NCBI RefSeq assembly: GCF_028737255.1
Contig: NZ_JAQZAN010000029.1
Span: 1-64,000, forward strand
DNA from: Actinomycetospora straminea
GTDB lineage: Bacteria > Actinomycetota > Actinomycetes > Mycobacteriales > Pseudonocardiaceae
Direction of reading: 5' to 3'
Length of the DNA: 64,000 nt
The notes below the pieces were generated by a model that was given only the letters and a program-made list of their open reading frames with translations, searched no databases and had not been told where the DNA came from. Shown piece by piece: positions 52,259-63,661 of this stretch; within the stretch, counting starts at the first letter, position 1; each line of letters starts with the position of its first letter. The position numbers and the translations under genes are program-made.

Positions 52259-52967
52259 CCGTCTGCCCCGTGATCGCGCGGCTCTCGACGAGACCGAGCA
52301 CCGCGGCGGCCACGTCCTCGGGCGTCGTCTCGCGGTCGAGCAGCGCCGACGCGGCGAGCTCCCGCCCGCGCTCCTCGTTGCCGGCCCACCAGCGGGTCAG
52401 GACGAGGCCCGGCGCCACCTCGTTGACCCGCACCGGAGCCAGGGCCCGGGCGAGCGAGCGGGTCAGACCGTGCAGCGCGGACTTGCTCACCGCGTAGGGC
52501 AGGGACGACCCGTTGCCGGTCAGCCCGGCGATCGAGCCGATGTTGACCACGACGCCGTCGTCGGCGGCGCGCAGGTCGTCGGCCGCGGCCCGGGCGCAGT
52601 ACCAGGGCGCCATGAGGTTGACCGCGAGCAGTTGCTGCCAGACGTCGTCGGTGGCGCCCTCGAGGTCGTCGAGGGGCAGCGGGATCGTGGCGCCGGCGTT
52701 GTTGACGAGCACCGCGACCGGCCCCAGACGCTCGCGCACATCGGCGACCATCGCGCGCACCGCGGCGTCGTCGGTGACGTCCGCCCGCACCGCCAGCGCG
52801 CGGCCGCCCTCGGCCTCGATCTCGGCGACCGCGGACTCGGCGTCGTCCGACGAGCGCCGGTAGGAGATCGCGACCGCGCGCCCGGAGCGGTGCAGCGCGA
52901 GGCTGCACGCGCGCCCGATGCCGGTGCCGCCGCCGGTCACCAGGGCGGTGCCCACCGACGGGCTCAC
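52230..52967 (-). CDS. SDR family oxidoreductase, FabG-like
   Basis: A 245-residue classical SDR: 'GTALVTGGGTGIGRACSLALHRSGRAVAISYRRSSDDAES', 'VLVNNAGATIPLPLDDLEGATDDVWQQLLAVNLMAPWYCARAAADDL', catalytic Ser in 'VVVNIGSIAGLTGNGSSLPYAVSKSALHG' with YxxxK, and the terminal 'ITGQTVTVDGGQTL'. Basic residues after strand 2 (YRRSS) favour NADP(H). Role unknown. The start abuts the YqeY gene by 4 bp overlap, so the two are co-transcribed. Confidence 0.88.
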   Translation of the reverse strand: MSPSVGTALVTGGGTGIGRACSLALHRSGRAVAISYRRSSDDAESAVAEIEAEGGRALAVRADVTDDAAVRAMVADVRERLGPVAVLVNNAGATIPLPLDDLEGATDDVWQQLLAVNLMAPWYCARAAADDLRAADDGVVVNIGSIAGLTGNGSSLPYAVSKSALHGLTRSLARALAPVRVNEVAPGLVLTRWWAGNEERGRELAASALLDRETTPEDVAAAVLGLVESRAITGQTVTVDGGQTL

Positions 52968-53422
52968 GAGCCGCTCAGCTGGCGCTTGACCTCGCCCGAC
53001 ACCCGCCGCCCGTCGGCGCGCCCGGCGACCTGCGGCTGGACGACCTTCATCACCTGGCCCATCTGCTTCGGCCCCTCGGCGCCCGTCTCGCCGATCGCCG
53101 CGGCGACGAGCGAGGTCAGCTCCTCGTCGGAGAGCTGGGCGGGCAGGTAATCGGTGAGCACGGCCTGCTCGGCCCGCTCCCGCTCGGCGAGCTCGGTCCG
53201 GCCCGCGCCGTCGAAGGCCTCGGCGGACTCGCGGCGCTTCTTCTGCTCGCGGCCGAGGACCGTCACGACCTCGTCGTCGGTGAGCTCGCGGTGGCTCTCG
53301 CCCGCGACCTCCTCGGTGTTGATCGCGGACAGCGCCATCCGCAGCGTCGCCACCCGCACCTCGTCGCGGGCCTTCATCGCGGTGGTGAGGTCGCTGCGCA
53401 GTTTCTCCTTCAGCTGGGCCAC
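52964..53422 (-). CDS. GatB/YqeY domain protein
   Basis: The 152-residue protein is a YqeY member: 'LKEKLRSDLTTAMKARDEVRVATLRMALSAINTEEV', 'DDEVVTVLGREQKKRRESAEAFDGAGRTELAERERAEQAVLTDYLPAQLSDEELTSLVAAAI' and 'MGQVMKVVQPQVAGRADGRRVSGEVKRQL'. It resembles the tail domain of GatB that contacts tRNA; its own function is not settled. Normal length. Confidence 0.94.
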   Translation of the reverse strand: MAQLKEKLRSDLTTAMKARDEVRVATLRMALSAINTEEVAGESHRELTDDEVVTVLGREQKKRRESAEAFDGAGRTELAERERAEQAVLTDYLPAQLSDEELTSLVAAAIGETGAEGPKQMGQVMKVVQPQVAGRADGRRVSGEVKRQLSGS

Positions 53423-53435
53423 GGTCCCACCGTAG

Positions 53436-54167
53436 TCACGTGACGCGACGGAGAAGCGGGGTCGGCATGACGCGCAGCACGCGGCCGAGGACCGCCCAGG
53501 GCCAGGTCGGCACGTAGGCGTGGGCCGGCGCCTTCTCGATGGCGTCGACCATGGCCCGCGAGCCGGTCACCGCGTCGACCGACATCGGCCGGCGCACGCC
53601 GCCGTTGAGGTCGGTGCGGATGTAGCCCGGGGCGAGGGTGGTGACGCGGATCGGGGTGCTCGCGACGTCGACGCGGATGCCCTCGGCGAGGTGGGAGAGC
53701 GCCGCCTTCGTCGCGGCGTAGGTCGTCTGGGCGCCCTTCAGCCCCCGGTCGGCGGCCACCGACGACACGACCACCAGGTGCCCCGAACCCTGCGCCCGGA
53801 AGATCTCCATCGCGGCCTCGCACTGCGCCAGGGCGGCGACGAAGTTGGTGCGCGCCGTCGCGAGGTTCGCGTCGAACCGCCCGGTGCCGATCGGCGCGCC
53901 CTTGCCCAGCCCGGCGTTGACGACCACGCGGTCCAGGCCACCGAGCTCGTCGCGCAGCGCGCGGACCGTCGTGAAGACGGCGTCGTGGTCGTCGACGTCG
54001 AGGGCCGCGACGGCGACCCGGACACCGGTCGGCGCGAGCTCCTCGCGCAGCGCCTCCAGACGGTCGAGGCGGCGGGCGACGAGCGCGAGGTCGTGGCCCC
54101 GGGCGGCGAGCTCGCGGGCCATCCCCGCGCCCAGGCCGGAGCTCGCTCCCGTGATCAAGGTCGGCAT
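53436..54167 (-). CDS. SDR family oxidoreductase with C-terminal extension
   Basis: The 243-residue SDR has 'TLITGASSGLGAGMARELAARGHDLALVARRLDRLEALREEL', 'RVVVNAGLGKGAPIGTGRFDANLATARTNFVAALAQCEAAMEIF', 'HLVVVSSVAADRGLKGAQTTYAATKAALSHLAEGIRVD' and a hydrophobic C-terminus ('AYVPTWPWAVLGRVLRVMPTPLLRRV') that may touch the membrane. It belongs to the DltE-like branch of the family (SDR with the T-x-x-P-x-Y-I-R-T motif 'TTLAPGYIRTDLN'). Substrate unknown. Confidence 0.85.
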   Translation of the reverse strand: MPTLITGASSGLGAGMARELAARGHDLALVARRLDRLEALREELAPTGVRVAVAALDVDDHDAVFTTVRALRDELGGLDRVVVNAGLGKGAPIGTGRFDANLATARTNFVAALAQCEAAMEIFRAQGSGHLVVVSSVAADRGLKGAQTTYAATKAALSHLAEGIRVDVASTPIRVTTLAPGYIRTDLNGGVRRPMSVDAVTGSRAMVDAIEKAPAHAYVPTWPWAVLGRVLRVMPTPLLRRVT

Positions 54168-54187
54168 GGACCGAGTGCCTACCAGGG

Positions 54188-54532
54188 TCAGCGGTGGGCC
54201 AGCACGTTCACCACGACGCCCTGCGGGGTCCGGACGAAGAACCGGCGCACGCCCCAGGGCTCGTCCGTGAGCGGGTGGACGATCTCGTAGCCGGCCGCGA
54301 CCGCCCGCTCGTAGAGGGAGTCCACGTCGTCGACCTCCACCGACACCCGGCTGTCCTCGGGCGCGGTGGCGTCGCGCGAGATCAGCTGGACCTGCCAGTT
54401 GTCCGCGGCGCGGTGGTTGACGACCCAGCCCATGTCCATCGGCGTCTCCATCCCGAGCAGGCCGGTCCAGAACGGCGCCTCGGCGGCGGGGTCGGCGACG
54501 GTGAGGTTGGGGACGATGCGGCGCACGGTCAT
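54188..54532 (-). CDS. VOC (glyoxalase/bleomycin resistance) family protein
   Basis: A single 114-residue VOC module: 'IVPNLTVADPAAEAPFWTGLLGMETPMDMGWVVNHRAADNWQVQLISR' and 'VSVEVDDVDSLYERAVAAGYEIVHPLTDEPWGVRRFFVRTPQGVVVNVLAH'. The 'EPWGVRRFFVRTPQG' stretch is the family signature. It may act as a dimer; the ligand is unknown. It is divergent from the ECF sigma gene across 88 bp. Confidence 0.88.
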   Translation of the reverse strand: MTVRRIVPNLTVADPAAEAPFWTGLLGMETPMDMGWVVNHRAADNWQVQLISRDATAPEDSRVSVEVDDVDSLYERAVAAGYEIVHPLTDEPWGVRRFFVRTPQGVVVNVLAHR

Positions 54533-54620
54533 GGGGCCAGCCTGCCGCCGGGGAGGTCCGCCGTCTTGGACGGATCGGAGCCCGCGCCACGGGATCGGCG
54601 ACTGTGGTGTTCTCCCCGAC

Positions 54621-55184
54621 GTGGCCGACGACGAGCAGCTGCGCGCCGCGCTGGTCGAGGACCTCGACGCGGGGTTCGAGGCGGTGGTGCGCACCCACGG
54701 CGACGTCGTGCACGCGGTCGCCCGGCGCACGGCCGAGCGGGCCGCCGACGCGGAGGACCTCGCCGCCGAGGCGTTCCTGCGGGCCTACCGGGCGCTGCGG
54801 GGCTACGACCACGACCGCATCGCGCGGCTCGACCTGCGGCCCTGGCTCCTGACGATCCTGCTCAACACCGCCCGCAACGACCGCCGTGACGCCGCCCGCC
54901 GACCCCGCACCGACGGCGCCGCCGACCCGCCCGACCGCGCCAGCCCCGCCCCCGGCCCGGCCGAGCGGGCGGAGACCACCGATCTCGGCGACCGGCTCGC
55001 CGCCCTGCTTGCGACGCTGCCGGTCGCCCAGCGCACCGCGGTGGTGCTGCGCCACGTCGTCGACCTGCCCGTCGCCGAGGTGGCCGCGGTGCTCGCGTGC
55101 AGCGAGGGCACCGCCCGCTCGCACGCGGCCCGCGGGCTCGCCGCCCTGCGCACACGCCTGACCAGTACGGAGGACACGTCATGA
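54621..55184 (+). CDS. ECF-type RNA polymerase sigma factor
   Basis: The 187-residue protein has sigma region 2 ('[49 protein letters not shown]' to '[22 protein letters not shown]') and region 4 ('[52 protein letters not shown]') joined by an acidic Pro-rich linker. No classical anti-sigma factor gene is next to it. The stop overlaps the start of the alkyltransferase/Ada fusion gene (ATGA at 55181), so the partners are made together. The promoter was not identified. Confidence 0.9.
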   Translation: MADDEQLRAALVEDLDAGFEAVVRTHGDVVHAVARRTAERAADAEDLAAEAFLRAYRALRGYDHDRIARLDLRPWLLTILLNTARNDRRDAARRPRTDGAADPPDRASPAPGPAERAETTDLGDRLAALLATLPVAQRTAVVLRHVVDLPVAEVAAVLACSEGTARSHAARGLAALRTRLTSTEDTS

Positions 55185-55921
55185 CCGACCCGGTGCTCGC
55201 GGCGCTCCGCGACCTCGCCGAGCCCGCCCCCACCAGCCTCGCCGAGCGCGTCGTGGACGGCTGGCTGCGCGTCCCCGGCCCGCTCGGCGAGGTGTACGCC
55301 GTCGTCGGCGACCGCGGTGTGCGGCTGCTGCGCCCGGCGGCGTTCGCCGGCGAGCTCGACGCGTTCCTCGAGGACTACCGAACCCGCCACGGCCGACCGG
55401 TCCGCCCGGCGCCGCGCGCACCCCGCGGCCTGTTGCCGGCGCTGCGGGGACGCGGCGAGGGCCCGGCCCTCGACCTCGGGGACCTCACGCCCTTCGCCCG
55501 CGAGGTCCTCGCCGTCACCGCCCGCATCCCGGTCGGGCAGACGCGGCCCTACGGCTGGGTCGCTCGCGAGGCCGGGCGCCCGAAGGCGGTGCGGGCCGTC
55601 GGCACGGTGCTGGCGCGCAACCCGGTGCCGCTGCTCGTGCCCTGCCACCGGGTGGTGCGCGGGGACGGCGACCTCGGGCAGTACCTCTCGGGGCGGGCGG
55701 ACAAGGTGGCGCTGCTCGAGCGCGAGGGCGTGGAGGTCGCGCACCTCGAGGCGCTCGCGGCCGCGGGCACGCGGCTGGTCGGCAGTGACACCACCGGCGT
55801 CGTCTGCTTCCCGACGTGCCACCACGCCCGCCGGATCACCGCCGCCCATCGGCACGGCTTCCCGAGCCTCGAGCGCGCCCGTGACGCGGGTTACCGCCCC
55901 TGCCGGGACTGCCGGCCTTGA
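55181..55921 (+). CDS. Alkylguanine-DNA alkyltransferase fused to a C-terminal Ada metal-binding domain
   Basis: The 246-residue protein has an alkyltransferase core: 'PFAREVLAVTARIPVGQTRPYGWVAREAGRPKAVRAVGTVLARNPVPLLVPCHRVVRGDGDLGQYLSGRADKVALLEREG', with acceptor Cys155 in PCHRV. The C-terminus ('GTRLVGSDTTGVVCFPTCHHARRITAAHRHGFPSLERARDAGYRPCRDC') is an Ada-type zinc domain with Cys209, Cys213, Cys241 and Cys244. In E. coli Ada this domain precedes the alkyltransferase and senses methyl phosphotriesters; here the order is reversed, without the AraC HTH. The ATG 55181 overlaps the ECF sigma stop. It may repair DNA and report damage to the sigma factor (inference). Confidence 0.9.
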   Translation: MTDPVLAALRDLAEPAPTSLAERVVDGWLRVPGPLGEVYAVVGDRGVRLLRPAAFAGELDAFLEDYRTRHGRPVRPAPRAPRGLLPALRGRGEGPALDLGDLTPFAREVLAVTARIPVGQTRPYGWVAREAGRPKAVRAVGTVLARNPVPLLVPCHRVVRGDGDLGQYLSGRADKVALLEREGVEVAHLEALAAAGTRLVGSDTTGVVCFPTCHHARRITAAHRHGFPSLERARDAGYRPCRDCRP

Positions 55922-55925
55922 CCGC

Positions 55926-56747
55926 TCAGCGCGCCGTGAACCCCGCGTCCACGGGGAGCGCGACGCCGGTGACGTAACGGGCGCCGTCGGAGACCAGCCA
56001 GTCGACGGCGGCCGTCACGTCGGCGGGGTCGAGGAGCCCGACCGGCAGCAGGTTGCCGACGTCGGGCACCTCGCCGTCGGCGGGCGCGTCGAAGAGCGCC
56101 GCGACCGCGTCGTTGAGCACCATCGTCGTCGCGACGCCCGACGGGTGCACGGCGTTGACGCGGATGGCGTGCGGGGCGAGCCAGTGCGCCCACGCCCGGA
56201 CGAGCCCGGTGAGCGCGGACTTGCTCGCGACGTAGCCGTCGCTGCCGCCCGATCCGTCGCCGCCGCGCCCGGTGAGGCCCACCGACGACCCGGTGACCAC
56301 GACGGCCCCGCCCCGCCCCTGCTCGATCATGGTCGGGACGGCCGCCTGCACGGTGTTCCAGACGCCGACGGTGTTGACCTCGAGCTGGTCGCGGAACGCC
56401 TGCGCGGCCGGCACGTCCGGCGACGCCATCCCGATCCCGGCGTTGGCGAGCACGATGTCGACCCCGCCCAGCTCAGCGATCCCCGCCGCCACCGCCGCGT
56501 CGAGGGCCTCGCCGTCCCGGACGTCGGCGACGTGTGCGCTGACCCGCGCGCCGCGCTCGCGGACGCCGGCTACGGTCGCGTCCAGGTCGTCGGTGGTCGC
56601 CAGCGGGTAGGCGACGCTCGCGATGGGCGCGCAGACGTCGATCGCGACGACGTCGGCCCCCTGCTCGGCGAGGCGCCACGCGTGGCTGCGGCCCTGTCCG
56701 CGGCCCGCGCCGGTGACCACGGCGACCCGCCCGGTGTGCTCGGCCAT
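55926..56747 (-). CDS. Mycofactocin-coupled SDR family oxidoreductase
   Basis: A 273-residue SDR with 'VAVVTGAGRGQGRSHAWRLAEQGADVVAIDVCAPIASVAYPLATTDDLDATVAGVRERGARVSAHVADVRD'. The insert after strand 2 ('VCAPIASVAYPLAT') and 'ATTMVLNDAVAALF' mark the mycofactocin-coupled subfamily (TIGR03971), whose members keep NAD bound and pass electrons to mycofactocin. Catalytic 'VVTGSSVGLTG...YVASKSALTG' is present. No mycofactocin synthesis genes lie in the window. Confidence 0.9.
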   Translation of the reverse strand: MAEHTGRVAVVTGAGRGQGRSHAWRLAEQGADVVAIDVCAPIASVAYPLATTDDLDATVAGVRERGARVSAHVADVRDGEALDAAVAAGIAELGGVDIVLANAGIGMASPDVPAAQAFRDQLEVNTVGVWNTVQAAVPTMIEQGRGGAVVVTGSSVGLTGRGGDGSGGSDGYVASKSALTGLVRAWAHWLAPHAIRVNAVHPSGVATTMVLNDAVAALFDAPADGEVPDVGNLLPVGLLDPADVTAAVDWLVSDGARYVTGVALPVDAGFTAR

Positions 56748-56773
56748 GGCCCGACCGTAGCACCGACTGGTTG

Positions 56774-56813
56774 CAAAAAAGAACCACCCGGTGCGCGAGG
56801 CGCACCGGGTGGT
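56774..56813 (-). terminator. Intrinsic terminator for the msrA-DUF1684 operon
   Basis: Perfect 13-bp arms (56783-56795 and 56801-56813) form a hairpin with a 5-nt loop; on the minus strand it is followed by TTCTTTTTT (56783-56775). This is a textbook rho-independent terminator, unusual in this window for having a T-tract. It lies 19 bp past the stop of the DUF1684 gene. Confidence 0.92.
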
Positions 56814-56831
56814 CCGGGACCCATCGACGGG

Positions 56832-57623
56832 TCAGACGGGCGTCTTCTCCCCCGCCGCGACCGGCACGGTGACCGTGTTGCCCGCCGGCGGGAGCGGGCA
56901 GGTCGCCGAGGTCGTGAACGCGCACGGCAGGTTGAGCGTGCGGTTGAGGTCGATCGACACCGACCCGTCGGCCGCCGGCGGCGCGGTGCGCAGGATGCGC
57001 CCGCCGCCGTAGGTGCTCTCCCCCGACGTGCCGTCGCGGAAGTGCAGCTTCAGCTCGCCCGCCTCGCCGGCGAGGGCCGTGAGCTGCTGCTCCTCGCCGC
57101 CGAGGGTGAACCGCACCGTCCCCACGGCCGTCGGGTGGAACCCGAGGCCGTCGACGACCGTCTCGACGTCGATCCGCCGCGGCGCGTCCCAGGCCTCGAA
57201 GCGCCCGGTGACGATCCACGCGGGGTCGACCGGGAACGCCGGCACCCCGGCGAACCGCTGCCGGGTCGGCGCCTGCGGGTCGCGGACGCGCAGCGCCAGG
57301 TGCTCCTCGCGGCGGATCACCTCGACCCGCCGCTCGCCCACCGCGACGAGCACGCCCGGCTTGCCGTCGACGGGCTCGAGGCGGCTGGTGCCGTCGACGG
57401 GCGTGCCGTCCACGGACACGCCCTCGCCGGCCGCCGCGGTGATCTCCACGCCGCCGTCGACGGCCCGCCACGTCCCCGGGAGCTCCGGGTACGCGCGGGG
57501 CTCACCGTCGAGCCAGTACAGCGCGGTGAGGCTGAGCCACCCGTGCGGGGCGCGCAAGGTGTCCTCGCGCTCCGCGTGCCAGGCGGCCCAGCCGGTCGCG
57601 AGGTCCTCCTCGACAGCCGTCAC
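56832..57623 (-). CDS. DUF1684 domain protein
   Basis: The 263-residue protein has the DUF1684 pattern: '[41 protein letters not shown]' at the N-terminus, '[37 protein letters not shown]' in the middle and '[34 protein letters not shown]' at the end. Function unknown. GTG 57623 overlaps the msrA stop by 4 bp; the operon ends at the terminator at 56774-56813. Confidence 0.9.
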   Translation of the reverse strand: MTAVEEDLATGWAAWHAEREDTLRAPHGWLSLTALYWLDGEPRAYPELPGTWRAVDGGVEITAAAGEGVSVDGTPVDGTSRLEPVDGKPGVLVAVGERRVEVIRREEHLALRVRDPQAPTRQRFAGVPAFPVDPAWIVTGRFEAWDAPRRIDVETVVDGLGFHPTAVGTVRFTLGGEEQQLTALAGEAGELKLHFRDGTSGESTYGGGRILRTAPPAADGSVSIDLNRTLNLPCAFTTSATCPLPPAGNTVTVPVAAGEKTPV

Positions 57624-58159
57624 GCCGTGCTCGTCCCGCTGCTCGTCCCGCTGCTCGCCTCGCGCTTGGGCAGGACCCATCCCGGGCGCACGAAGTGGCA
57701 GGTGTAGCCCCAGGGCATCTTCTGCAGGTAGTCCTGGTGCTCCGGCTCGGCCTCCCAGAACTCGCTGGCCGGCTCCACCTCGGTCACGACCTTGCCCGGC
57801 CACAGGCCCGACGCGTCGACGTCGGCGATGGTGTCGCGCGCGACGCGCTCCTGCTCCGGAGTCGTGTAGTAGATCGCCGACCGGTAGCTGCGACCGATGT
57901 CGTTGCCCTGACGGTTCTTCGTCGACGGGTCGTGGATCTGGAAGAAGAACTCGAGGATCTCGCGGTAGGAGATCAGCTCGTCGTCGAACACGACCTCGAC
58001 GGCCTCGGCATGGTCGCCGTGGCGCCGGTAGGTGGCGTTCGGGGTCGCCGGGTCGCCGGAGTAGCCGACCCGGGTCGAGAGGACGCCCGGCCGCTGGCGC
58101 AGCAGCTCCTGGGCACCCCAGAAACACCCGCCGGCCAGGATCGCGGTCTGTGTGGCCAC
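57620..58159 (-). CDS. msrA: Peptide-methionine (S)-S-oxide reductase MsrA
   Basis: MsrA reduces the S-form of methionine sulfoxide in proteins. The 179-residue product has the catalytic '[31 protein letters not shown]'-type start (here '[29 protein letters not shown]'), '[32 protein letters not shown]' and '[27 protein letters not shown]'. GCFWG carries the active Cys12. Translation starts at GTG 58159. Confidence 0.96.
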   Translation of the reverse strand: MATQTAILAGGCFWGAQELLRQRPGVLSTRVGYSGDPATPNATYRRHGDHAEAVEVVFDDELISYREILEFFFQIHDPSTKNRQGNDIGRSYRSAIYYTTPEQERVARDTIADVDASGLWPGKVVTEVEPASEFWEAEPEHQDYLQKMPWGYTCHFVRPGWVLPKREASSGTSSGTSTA

Positions 58160-58267
58160 CGATGTACCTCCTCGATCTCGCCTGCACCCGGCACAACGCC
58201 GCGGGCCGGACGGCTGTTCCGGCGGAGGCCGTACGGGTGCAGACGGTTGTGTGCCACCGGCAGTGCC

Positions 58268-58747
58268 ATGCTGCGCACCGTGAGCGAGCAGCGCATCGAG
58301 GTCACCCGGTGGATCGACGCCGAGCCGGCGACGGTCTTCGACGTGCTGCGCGACCCGCACGGCCACGTGGCCATCGACAGCTCCGGGATGCTCATGTCCG
58401 CCACCGGCGAGCCGGTGCAGGGCGTCGGTGACCGCTTCACCGTGCACATGGACCGCGAGGCCCTCGGCGACCGCCCGCTCGGGCGCTACGACGTCGACGT
58501 CGTCATCACGCTCTACGAGCCCGACGTCGAGATCGCCTGGACGGTCGAGGGCCAGGTGCGCCCCTACATCGGCCACCTCTACGGCTACCGCCTCGAGCCG
58601 GCCGACGACGGCACCCGCGTGACCTCCTACTACGACTGGTCCGCCATCCACCCGGAGTGGGCCGCGCGCGACGTCTTCCCGGTGGTCCACCCGCACTCGC
58701 TCAGGGCGACGCTGGGGATCCTGGCCCGGGCGGTCCAGAAGGACTGA
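58268..58747 (+). CDS. SRPBCC family protein (polyketide cyclase-like)
   Basis: A 159-residue single-domain SRPBCC protein: '[54 protein letters not shown]', '[18 protein letters not shown]' and '[29 protein letters not shown]'. The ligand is unknown. Its 3' end overlaps the convergent 2'-5' RNA ligase-like gene by 47 bp. Confidence 0.85.
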   Translation: MLRTVSEQRIEVTRWIDAEPATVFDVLRDPHGHVAIDSSGMLMSATGEPVQGVGDRFTVHMDREALGDRPLGRYDVDVVITLYEPDVEIAWTVEGQVRPYIGHLYGYRLEPADDGTRVTSYYDWSAIHPEWAARDVFPVVHPHSLRATLGILARAVQKD

Positions 58748-59249
58748 GACGTCCGGCGGCGCCCAATGGCGCCTCGGCCCCGACGTCCCAGGTCCCGGTG
58801 CGCACGAGGAGCTGCACGGCCTCGACGCGCACGGCCAGCGGCAGGCGGGGCGCGAGCGCGTCCTCGGCGCGCCGCAGGGCTTCGGTCGAGGCCGCCCGGC
58901 GCAGGCCGACCGTCAGGTGCGGGACGAGCTCGCGGTCCTCGCGCTCCAGCTCGGGGAACGCCGCGTGGACCCGCTCGGCGATCTCGCGGAAGGGGTCGAC
59001 GGCGTCGGGCGCCAGCCACAGCACCCGCGAGCCGAACCACCGCAGCTCGCCGAACATGCACGCGAAGGCCGGGACCGGGGCCACCGCCGCGCGCAGCGTC
59101 GCCACCGTCGTCGCCGTGACCTCGGCCGGGAGGACGAACGGGTGGACGAGGGTGAGGTGTGCGCCCAGGCCCCGCCGCGCGGTCGGGTCGAGCTCGCCGC
59201 GGAACGGCCCGACCAGCGGCTCGGCCTCCGGCACCAGGGCCGCGATCAT
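58701..59249 (-). CDS. 2'-5' RNA ligase / 2H phosphoesterase family protein
   Basis: The 182-residue protein has two HxTx motifs, the mark of 2H phosphoesterases: '[16 protein letters not shown]' (first) and '[15 protein letters not shown]' (second), with the usual separation of about 80 residues. Members act on 2',5'- or cyclic phosphodiesters; the substrate is unknown. Normal length; the C-terminal 20 residues are Pro/Gly-rich. Confidence 0.88.
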   Translation of the reverse strand: MIAALVPEAEPLVGPFRGELDPTARRGLGAHLTLVHPFVLPAEVTATTVATLRAAVAPVPAFACMFGELRWFGSRVLWLAPDAVDPFREIAERVHAAFPELEREDRELVPHLTVGLRRAASTEALRRAEDALAPRLPLAVRVEAVQLLVRTGTWDVGAEAPLGAAGRLSPSGPPGPGSPASP

Positions 59250-59336
59250 CGTCCGGCGCGCGGTCGGGTCGAGAAGCGGGGCGGGCACGCGAGGAGCATG
59301 CCCACCGGGCCGCCGCCGAGCACTACCGTCGGCCGC

Positions 59337-60263
59337 GTGCGCTGGTCGATCGCGATCCCCCAGTTCGGCGCGGACGCCGTCGACGCGGCCGGGCTGAAGG
59401 CCCACCTCACCCGCGCCGAGGAGCTGGGTCTCGAGGGTGCCTGGACGATGGAGCTGACGGTCGGCGAGGCCCCGGTGCTCGCGCCGCTGGAGGTCCTGGC
59501 GTACGCGGCCGCGTGCACCGAGCGGCTCCGGCTCGGGGTCGGCGTGCTGATCAGCACCCTGCACGACCCGCTCCAGCTCGCCGCGGCGCTGACCACGGTG
59601 GACCGGCTGAGCCACGGCCGGCTCGACGTCGGGATCGCGCCCGGCGGCGGCGCCCGGGACTTCGCGGCGTTCGGGGTGGACCGCGAGACCTTCGTCGCGC
59701 GCTTCACCGAGGGGCTCGCGCTGATGCAGGCGGCCTGGTCCGACGCGCCGCGCATCTCCTTCGCGGGCCGCTTCCGACAGCTCGAGGACCTCGCGATCGC
59801 CACGAAGCCGGTGCAGCGTCCGCACCCGCCGCTCTGGTTCGGCGGCAGCGCGACCCCGGCCCTCGCGCGCGCCGTCCGCCTCGGCGACGCGTTCCTCGGC
59901 GCGGGCTCGGTGACCAAGGCGGCCTTCGCCGAGCAGGTCGTCGTGCTCCGCCGCGAGCTCGAGCGCCGGGACCGGGATCCCGCGACGTTCCCGCTGGCGA
60001 AGCGCGTCTACGTCCGCGTCGACGACGACACCGACCGGGCCCGCGACGGCATGCTCGCCGCGCTGCGGCGGCTCTACGGCCGCAAGCCGGGGATCGAGGA
60101 CGTGCCGGTCACCGGGACCGGACAGGACGTGGCGCGCGGGCTCGCCGGGGTCCGCGACGCGGGCGCCGGGATGGTCCTGCTCGATCCGCTGGGTGACGAC
60201 GTCGCCGCCGACCGTGAGCAGCTGGAGCGCCTCGCGGCCGAGGTCCTCCCGCTCGTCGCGTAG
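59337..60263 (+). CDS. LLM-class flavin-dependent oxidoreductase
   Basis: A 308-residue luciferase-like monooxygenase: 'WSIAIPQFGADAVDAAGLKAHLTRAEELGLEGAWTMEL', 'AACTERLRLGVGVLISTLHDPLQLAAALTTVDRLSHGRLDVGIAPGG', 'KPVQRPHPPLWFGGSATPALARAVRLGDAFLGAG'. It may use F420 or FMN; the family split is not clear by eye. GTG 59337 has a TACCGT -10 (59324-59329) 7 bp upstream, so a leaderless transcript is likely. Substrate unknown. Confidence 0.88.
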   Translation: MRWSIAIPQFGADAVDAAGLKAHLTRAEELGLEGAWTMELTVGEAPVLAPLEVLAYAAACTERLRLGVGVLISTLHDPLQLAAALTTVDRLSHGRLDVGIAPGGGARDFAAFGVDRETFVARFTEGLALMQAAWSDAPRISFAGRFRQLEDLAIATKPVQRPHPPLWFGGSATPALARAVRLGDAFLGAGSVTKAAFAEQVVVLRRELERRDRDPATFPLAKRVYVRVDDDTDRARDGMLAALRRLYGRKPGIEDVPVTGTGQDVARGLAGVRDAGAGMVLLDPLGDDVAADREQLERLAAEVLPLVA

Positions 60264-60313
60264 CCCGGTTCGGCGCCGTTGCTCGGGGCGGTCCGCGTGG
60301 CACGATCCTGCGG

Positions 60314-60763
60314 GTGACCAGCCGCGCCTCCCGCGAGCAGCACCTGCGCGACCTCGCGCTGCTGCGCCGGGTGCGGGACCGGATCGACCGCGAGTACGCC
60401 CAGCCGCTCGACGTCGAGGCGCTCGCGCGCGGGGTGCACCTGTCGGCCGGGCACCTCAGCCGGGCGTTCCGCCGCGCGTACGGCGAGTCGCCCTACAGCT
60501 ACCTCATGACCCGGCGCATCGAGCGGGCGATGGCGCTGCTGCGGCGCGGCGACCGGAGCGTCACCGAGGTCTGCTTCGAGGTCGGCTGCTCGTCGCTGGG
60601 GACGTTCAGCACCCGGTTCAGCGAGCTCGTGGGGATGTCGCCGAGCGCCTACCGCCGCGAGGCGTCCCGCGAGACCGAGGGCATGTCGCCGTGCGTCACC
60701 CGCAAGGTCATGCGACCGGTCAGGAATCGAGAAGCACCGGCCGTCGAGGTCTCCCTAGCGTGA
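60314..60763 (+). CDS. AraC-type HTH regulator without ligand domain
   Basis: The 149-residue protein consists of the AraC HTH pair ('RIDREYAQPLDVEALARGVHLSAGHLSRAFRRAYGESPYSYLMTRRIERAMALLRRGDRSVTEVCFEVGCSSLGTFSTRFSELVGMSPSAYR') and a short basic tail. It lacks a sensor domain. It is the first gene of a likely set with the VOC and UvrA-like genes and may control them, like SoxS/MarA-type single-domain activators. Confidence 0.88.
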   Translation: MTSRASREQHLRDLALLRRVRDRIDREYAQPLDVEALARGVHLSAGHLSRAFRRAYGESPYSYLMTRRIERAMALLRRGDRSVTEVCFEVGCSSLGTFSTRFSELVGMSPSAYRREASRETEGMSPCVTRKVMRPVRNREAPAVEVSLA

Positions 60764-60768
60764 GCGGC

Positions 60769-61206
60769 ATGACCAGCACCGGCAGCACCGACATCACGAT
60801 CTACCAGGCCTACCTCCCGCACGACGACGCGCAGGCCGCGATCGCCTTCTACCGCGACACCCTCGGCTTCGAGGTCCGCAAGCACGTCGAGTACGGCGAC
60901 ATGCACTGGATCACCGTCGGCCCGCCCGGCCAGCCCGACACGTCGATCGTGCTGCACCCGCCGACGGCCGACCCGGGCATCACCGACGACGAGCGCCGGG
61001 TCGTCGCGGAGATGATGGCCAAGGGAACCTACGCCGGCATCAACCTCGCCACCCCGGACGTGGACGCCACCTTCGAGCGGCTGCAGGCCGGGTCCGACGA
61101 CCGGGTCGACGTCGTCTCCGAGCCCACCGACCAGCCCTGGGGCGTGCGCGACTGCGCCCTGCGCGACCCCGCCGGGAACATGATCCGCATCTTCGAGGTG
61201 AAGTGA
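60769..61206 (+). CDS. VOC family protein (glyoxalase/bleomycin resistance)
   Basis: A 145-residue VOC protein: 'QAYLPHDDAQAAIAFYRDTLGFEVRKHVEYGDMHWITVGPPGQPDTSIVLHPP' and 'TPDVDATFERLQAGSDDRVDVVSEPTDQPWGVRDCALRDPAGNMIRIFEV'. ATG 60769 has a TAGCGT -10 (60756-60761) 7 bp upstream, inside the end of the AraC gene, giving it a leaderless promoter of its own. Together with the UvrA-like protein and AraC regulator it looks like a small drug-resistance cassette (inference). Confidence 0.9.
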   Translation: MTSTGSTDITIYQAYLPHDDAQAAIAFYRDTLGFEVRKHVEYGDMHWITVGPPGQPDTSIVLHPPTADPGITDDERRVVAEMMAKGTYAGINLATPDVDATFERLQAGSDDRVDVVSEPTDQPWGVRDCALRDPAGNMIRIFEVK

Positions 61207-61261
61207 GCACGGCCGTCCGACCCGCCGCGACCCGCCGCCCCAGCCGGAGGACCGAGACCCG

Positions 61262-63661
<2,400 letters not shown>

